Shown here piece after piece: positions 49,608 through 50,989 of a stretch of 50,989 nt of DNA (position 1 is its first letter; each line of letters opens with the position of its first letter). Source of the DNA: Bacteroidales bacterium (GTDB lineage Bacteria; Bacteroidota; Bacteroidia; Bacteroidales; P3); the NCBI GenBank assembly GCA_017455205.1, contig JAFTBM010000021.1, positions 1-50,989 of the forward strand, given 5' to 3'. A program made the position numbers and the translations under genes. Below the pieces are notes generated by a model. That model saw nothing but the letters and a program-made list of their open reading frames with translations, made no database searches and was not told the DNA's origin.

Positions 49608-50989
49608 TTATTCCAGATACAATCGGTCGTCGACCATGTGCAGCGTCTGTTTAGCCCGGGTGATGGCGGTGTAGAGCCACCGGTAGACCTGCTTGGTGGG
49701 GTTGAGTCCTATGTTGCGCATCACGTGCAGGTAGACCTCGTCCCACTCGCCTCCCTGTGCCTTGTGGCAGGTGATGGCATAGCCGTACATGCAGCGCAGC
49801 GCATTGAGGTAGGGATCCTTCTGCAGTGCCTCGTCGAACTGCGGGTTGCCGGGCTTGGGCTTGATACCTTGCTTGTTCATCCGACAGCAGAACTCTATGA
49901 ACAGCTCCGACTGCTGGTTCATTGTAAGGTTGAGCACGTTGGCATTCAGAGTATCCAACAATAGCAGCGACGAGAACTCCCTGTCGCTCACACATTCTTT
50001 TACCTTGACCTTTACAAACGAGAGCATAGCTCGCTGCTTCACCAATGGCGACACTTCCATCACTTCCACCAAGTCGCCGTTCACCAATCCCGAGGGGCCA
50101 TTATTTTGGATGACCATCATCAGGTCGCCCTTCATCGGCAAATTGCCTCCGAGCCCCAGCATTCGTCTCACTTTGGCCGAAAGCTCTGTAGCTTGCTTAT
50201 TTGTCTGGCACACGAAAGTGCTTTTGTTGTAGCCGTTGGCTTTAATCTGCCGCACGTAGCAGCCTACCATATCTTCCAAATTGCTGTGCAGGGCGACGTT
50301 GGGCGACCGACGGAACGGCAGCTTCGTCCAGCATCGCATCCCGCCGTAGGCAGTCTCTGCGTCGGGTGCGTTGGCTATCTTCTTACGGATCTCTTTCGAC
50401 AGTCGTATGATGTCATTGCTACCTCGCTGCCGCACAATCTCGGTTAGCTGCTCCGAGTGTGCTGCGGGTTTGAAGGACATCTCCTCCATGGCTGGCGATA
50501 CGATATCGCCCACTGGTGGCAGCTGGCATGGGTCGCCCACGAAGATGAATTTGCTGCCTGGCAGCTGGTCGTATTGCATCAGCTCGTCGAGCAGTTTCCC
50601 CGACCCGAAGTAGGCCTGGTTGCTCGGCTGCCCTTGCGTGTTGCCTATCATCGAGGACTCGTCCACGATATACACTGTGGGGATGGCTCCTCTGGTGAGA
50701 TCCAAGGGGTCGAATGAGAAATTTAGGCATAGTTGCCCCGAGGCGTGGGCGCTCTCCAGTTCTTCTTTCTTCAGTTCGCGGTTGAAACCGGCGTACCTGT
50801 ATATTAGGCTGTGAATCGTGCGTCCGCCTTCGCCTTCAAAGCGGTTCTCCGCCGCCATGTCGCTCAACACCTTGGCTGCACGTCCAGTCGGAGCCAGCAA
50901 TTTGTACTCTCGTTTCTGCTCCACCAGGTGCTTCACCAGGAAGTGCATCAACGTTGTCTTTCCTGTGCCGGCATAGCCTTTCAAGATAA
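49608..50989 (-). CDS. RecD-like SF1 helicase, 5' end outside the window
   Basis: At least 460 residues, frame open to the right edge, so the N-terminus is not seen. Walker A LKGYAGTGKTTLMHFLVKHL, LLAPTGRAAKVLSDMA, Walker B VYIVDESSMIG, motif III FVGDPCQLPPVGD, and C-terminal UvrD_C_2-type AITCHKAQGGEWDEVYLHVM with LYTAITRAKQTLHMV. Family: RecD2/TraA-like 5'-3' helicases. Only 14 bp before cas1, so cotranscription is likely; a helicase of this kind is also a common Bacteroidales core gene, so linkage to CRISPR is inference. Confidence 0.9.
   Translation of the reverse strand, partial: ILKGYAGTGKTTLMHFLVKHLVEQKREYKLLAPTGRAAKVLSDMAAENRFEGEGGRTIHSLIYRYAGFNRELKKEELESAHASGQLCLNFSFDPLDLTRGAIPTVYIVDESSMIGNTQGQPSNQAYFGSGKLLDELMQYDQLPGSKFIFVGDPCQLPPVGDIVSPAMEEMSFKPAAHSEQLTEIVRQRGSNDIIRLSKEIRKKIANAPDAETAYGGMRCWTKLPFRRSPNVALHSNLEDMVGCYVRQIKANGYNKSTFVCQTNKQATELSAKVRRMLGLGGNLPMKGDLMMVIQNNGPSGLVNGDLVEVMEVSPLVKQRAMLSFVKVKVKECVSDREFSSLLLLDTLNANVLNLTMNQQSELFIEFCCRMNKQGIKPKPGNPQFDEALQKDPYLNALRCMYGYAITCHKAQGGEWDEVYLHVMRNIGLNPTKQVYRWLYTAITRAKQTLHMVDDRLYLE

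Noticed and set aside
49608-50984. Start of the helicase at a TTG codon near the window edge
   Set aside because: The frame stays open to the edge and Walker A would be at residue 3; the real start lies beyond the window.

Overview
The window reads as chromosomal DNA of a Bacteroidota bacterium, most likely order Bacteroidales. Evidence: repeated promoters of the Bacteroidota type (TTTG about 19-20 bp before TAnnTTTG, at 28876, 39959, 11893 and elsewhere), typical family content (DUF2723 membrane protein, Mpl, one-piece PurL, FtcD fusion, patatin/beta-barrel protein) and few Shine-Dalgarno-like sites. Most of the window is G+C rich; about 13.9-21.7 kb is visibly richer in A+T and looks acquired. 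No genus can be named from the sequence alone.

Layout. 286-2394 tex (+). 2404-6240, a minus-strand run mpl-lolA-tsaB-dppB-like permease. 6350-11328, a minus-strand run plsC-like, purL, small lipoprotein, closed by a strong terminator. 11776-11852 tRNA-Glu(CTC) with its own promoter and terminator. 11970-13856 YgiQ-type radical SAM protein. 13858-21653 is a restriction-modification island: a Sau3AI/MutH-fold endonuclease with its C5-cytosine methyltransferase, next to a type I remnant (hsdM, an AlbA/Schlafen-type ATP-binding regulator and a half-length hsdS) with no hsdR. 21836-28814, minus-strand run arcA, DUF2723 protein, small ORF, a lone atpB, and pgk. 29019-30041 galE. 30629-39001 is a tight plus-strand operon of eight genes: membrane protein, rnhB, unknown, dapA, a short polyprenyl synthase, MATE pump, patatin/barrel protein, and a GNAT-HD fusion. 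It converges on a solitary HsdR-N-domain protein. 39959-43218 is the rplM-rpsI-rpsB-tsf translation cluster with a textbook promoter and terminator. 43384-45259 holds a tiny lipoprotein and ftcD.

45877-50989 is a CRISPR adaptation locus: 16 repeats of 37 bp and 15 spacers, a leader, then cas2 with an unusual N-terminal extension, a primase-polymerase-like protein (CRISPR-associated primase-polymerase type), cas1, and directly upstream a RecD-like helicase that runs off the window. No effector gene is present in the window. Spacer content is informative: one spacer is duplicated, and two pairs of spacers overlap by about 20 nt with a few mismatches, which suggests repeated sampling of the same genes in related invaders.

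Two repeat phenomena run through the window. (1) A composite intergenic element, 11-bp units (GATACGGAGCG or TGACACGGAGA) followed by 7-bp ATTGARA units, occurs five times; in four of these the ATTGARA end points toward the promoter of the neighbouring gene. (2) Frame-preserving tandem repeats of 9 or 12 bp lie inside linkers of conserved enzymes (purL twice, the YgiQ-type gene, the AlbA-type gene).
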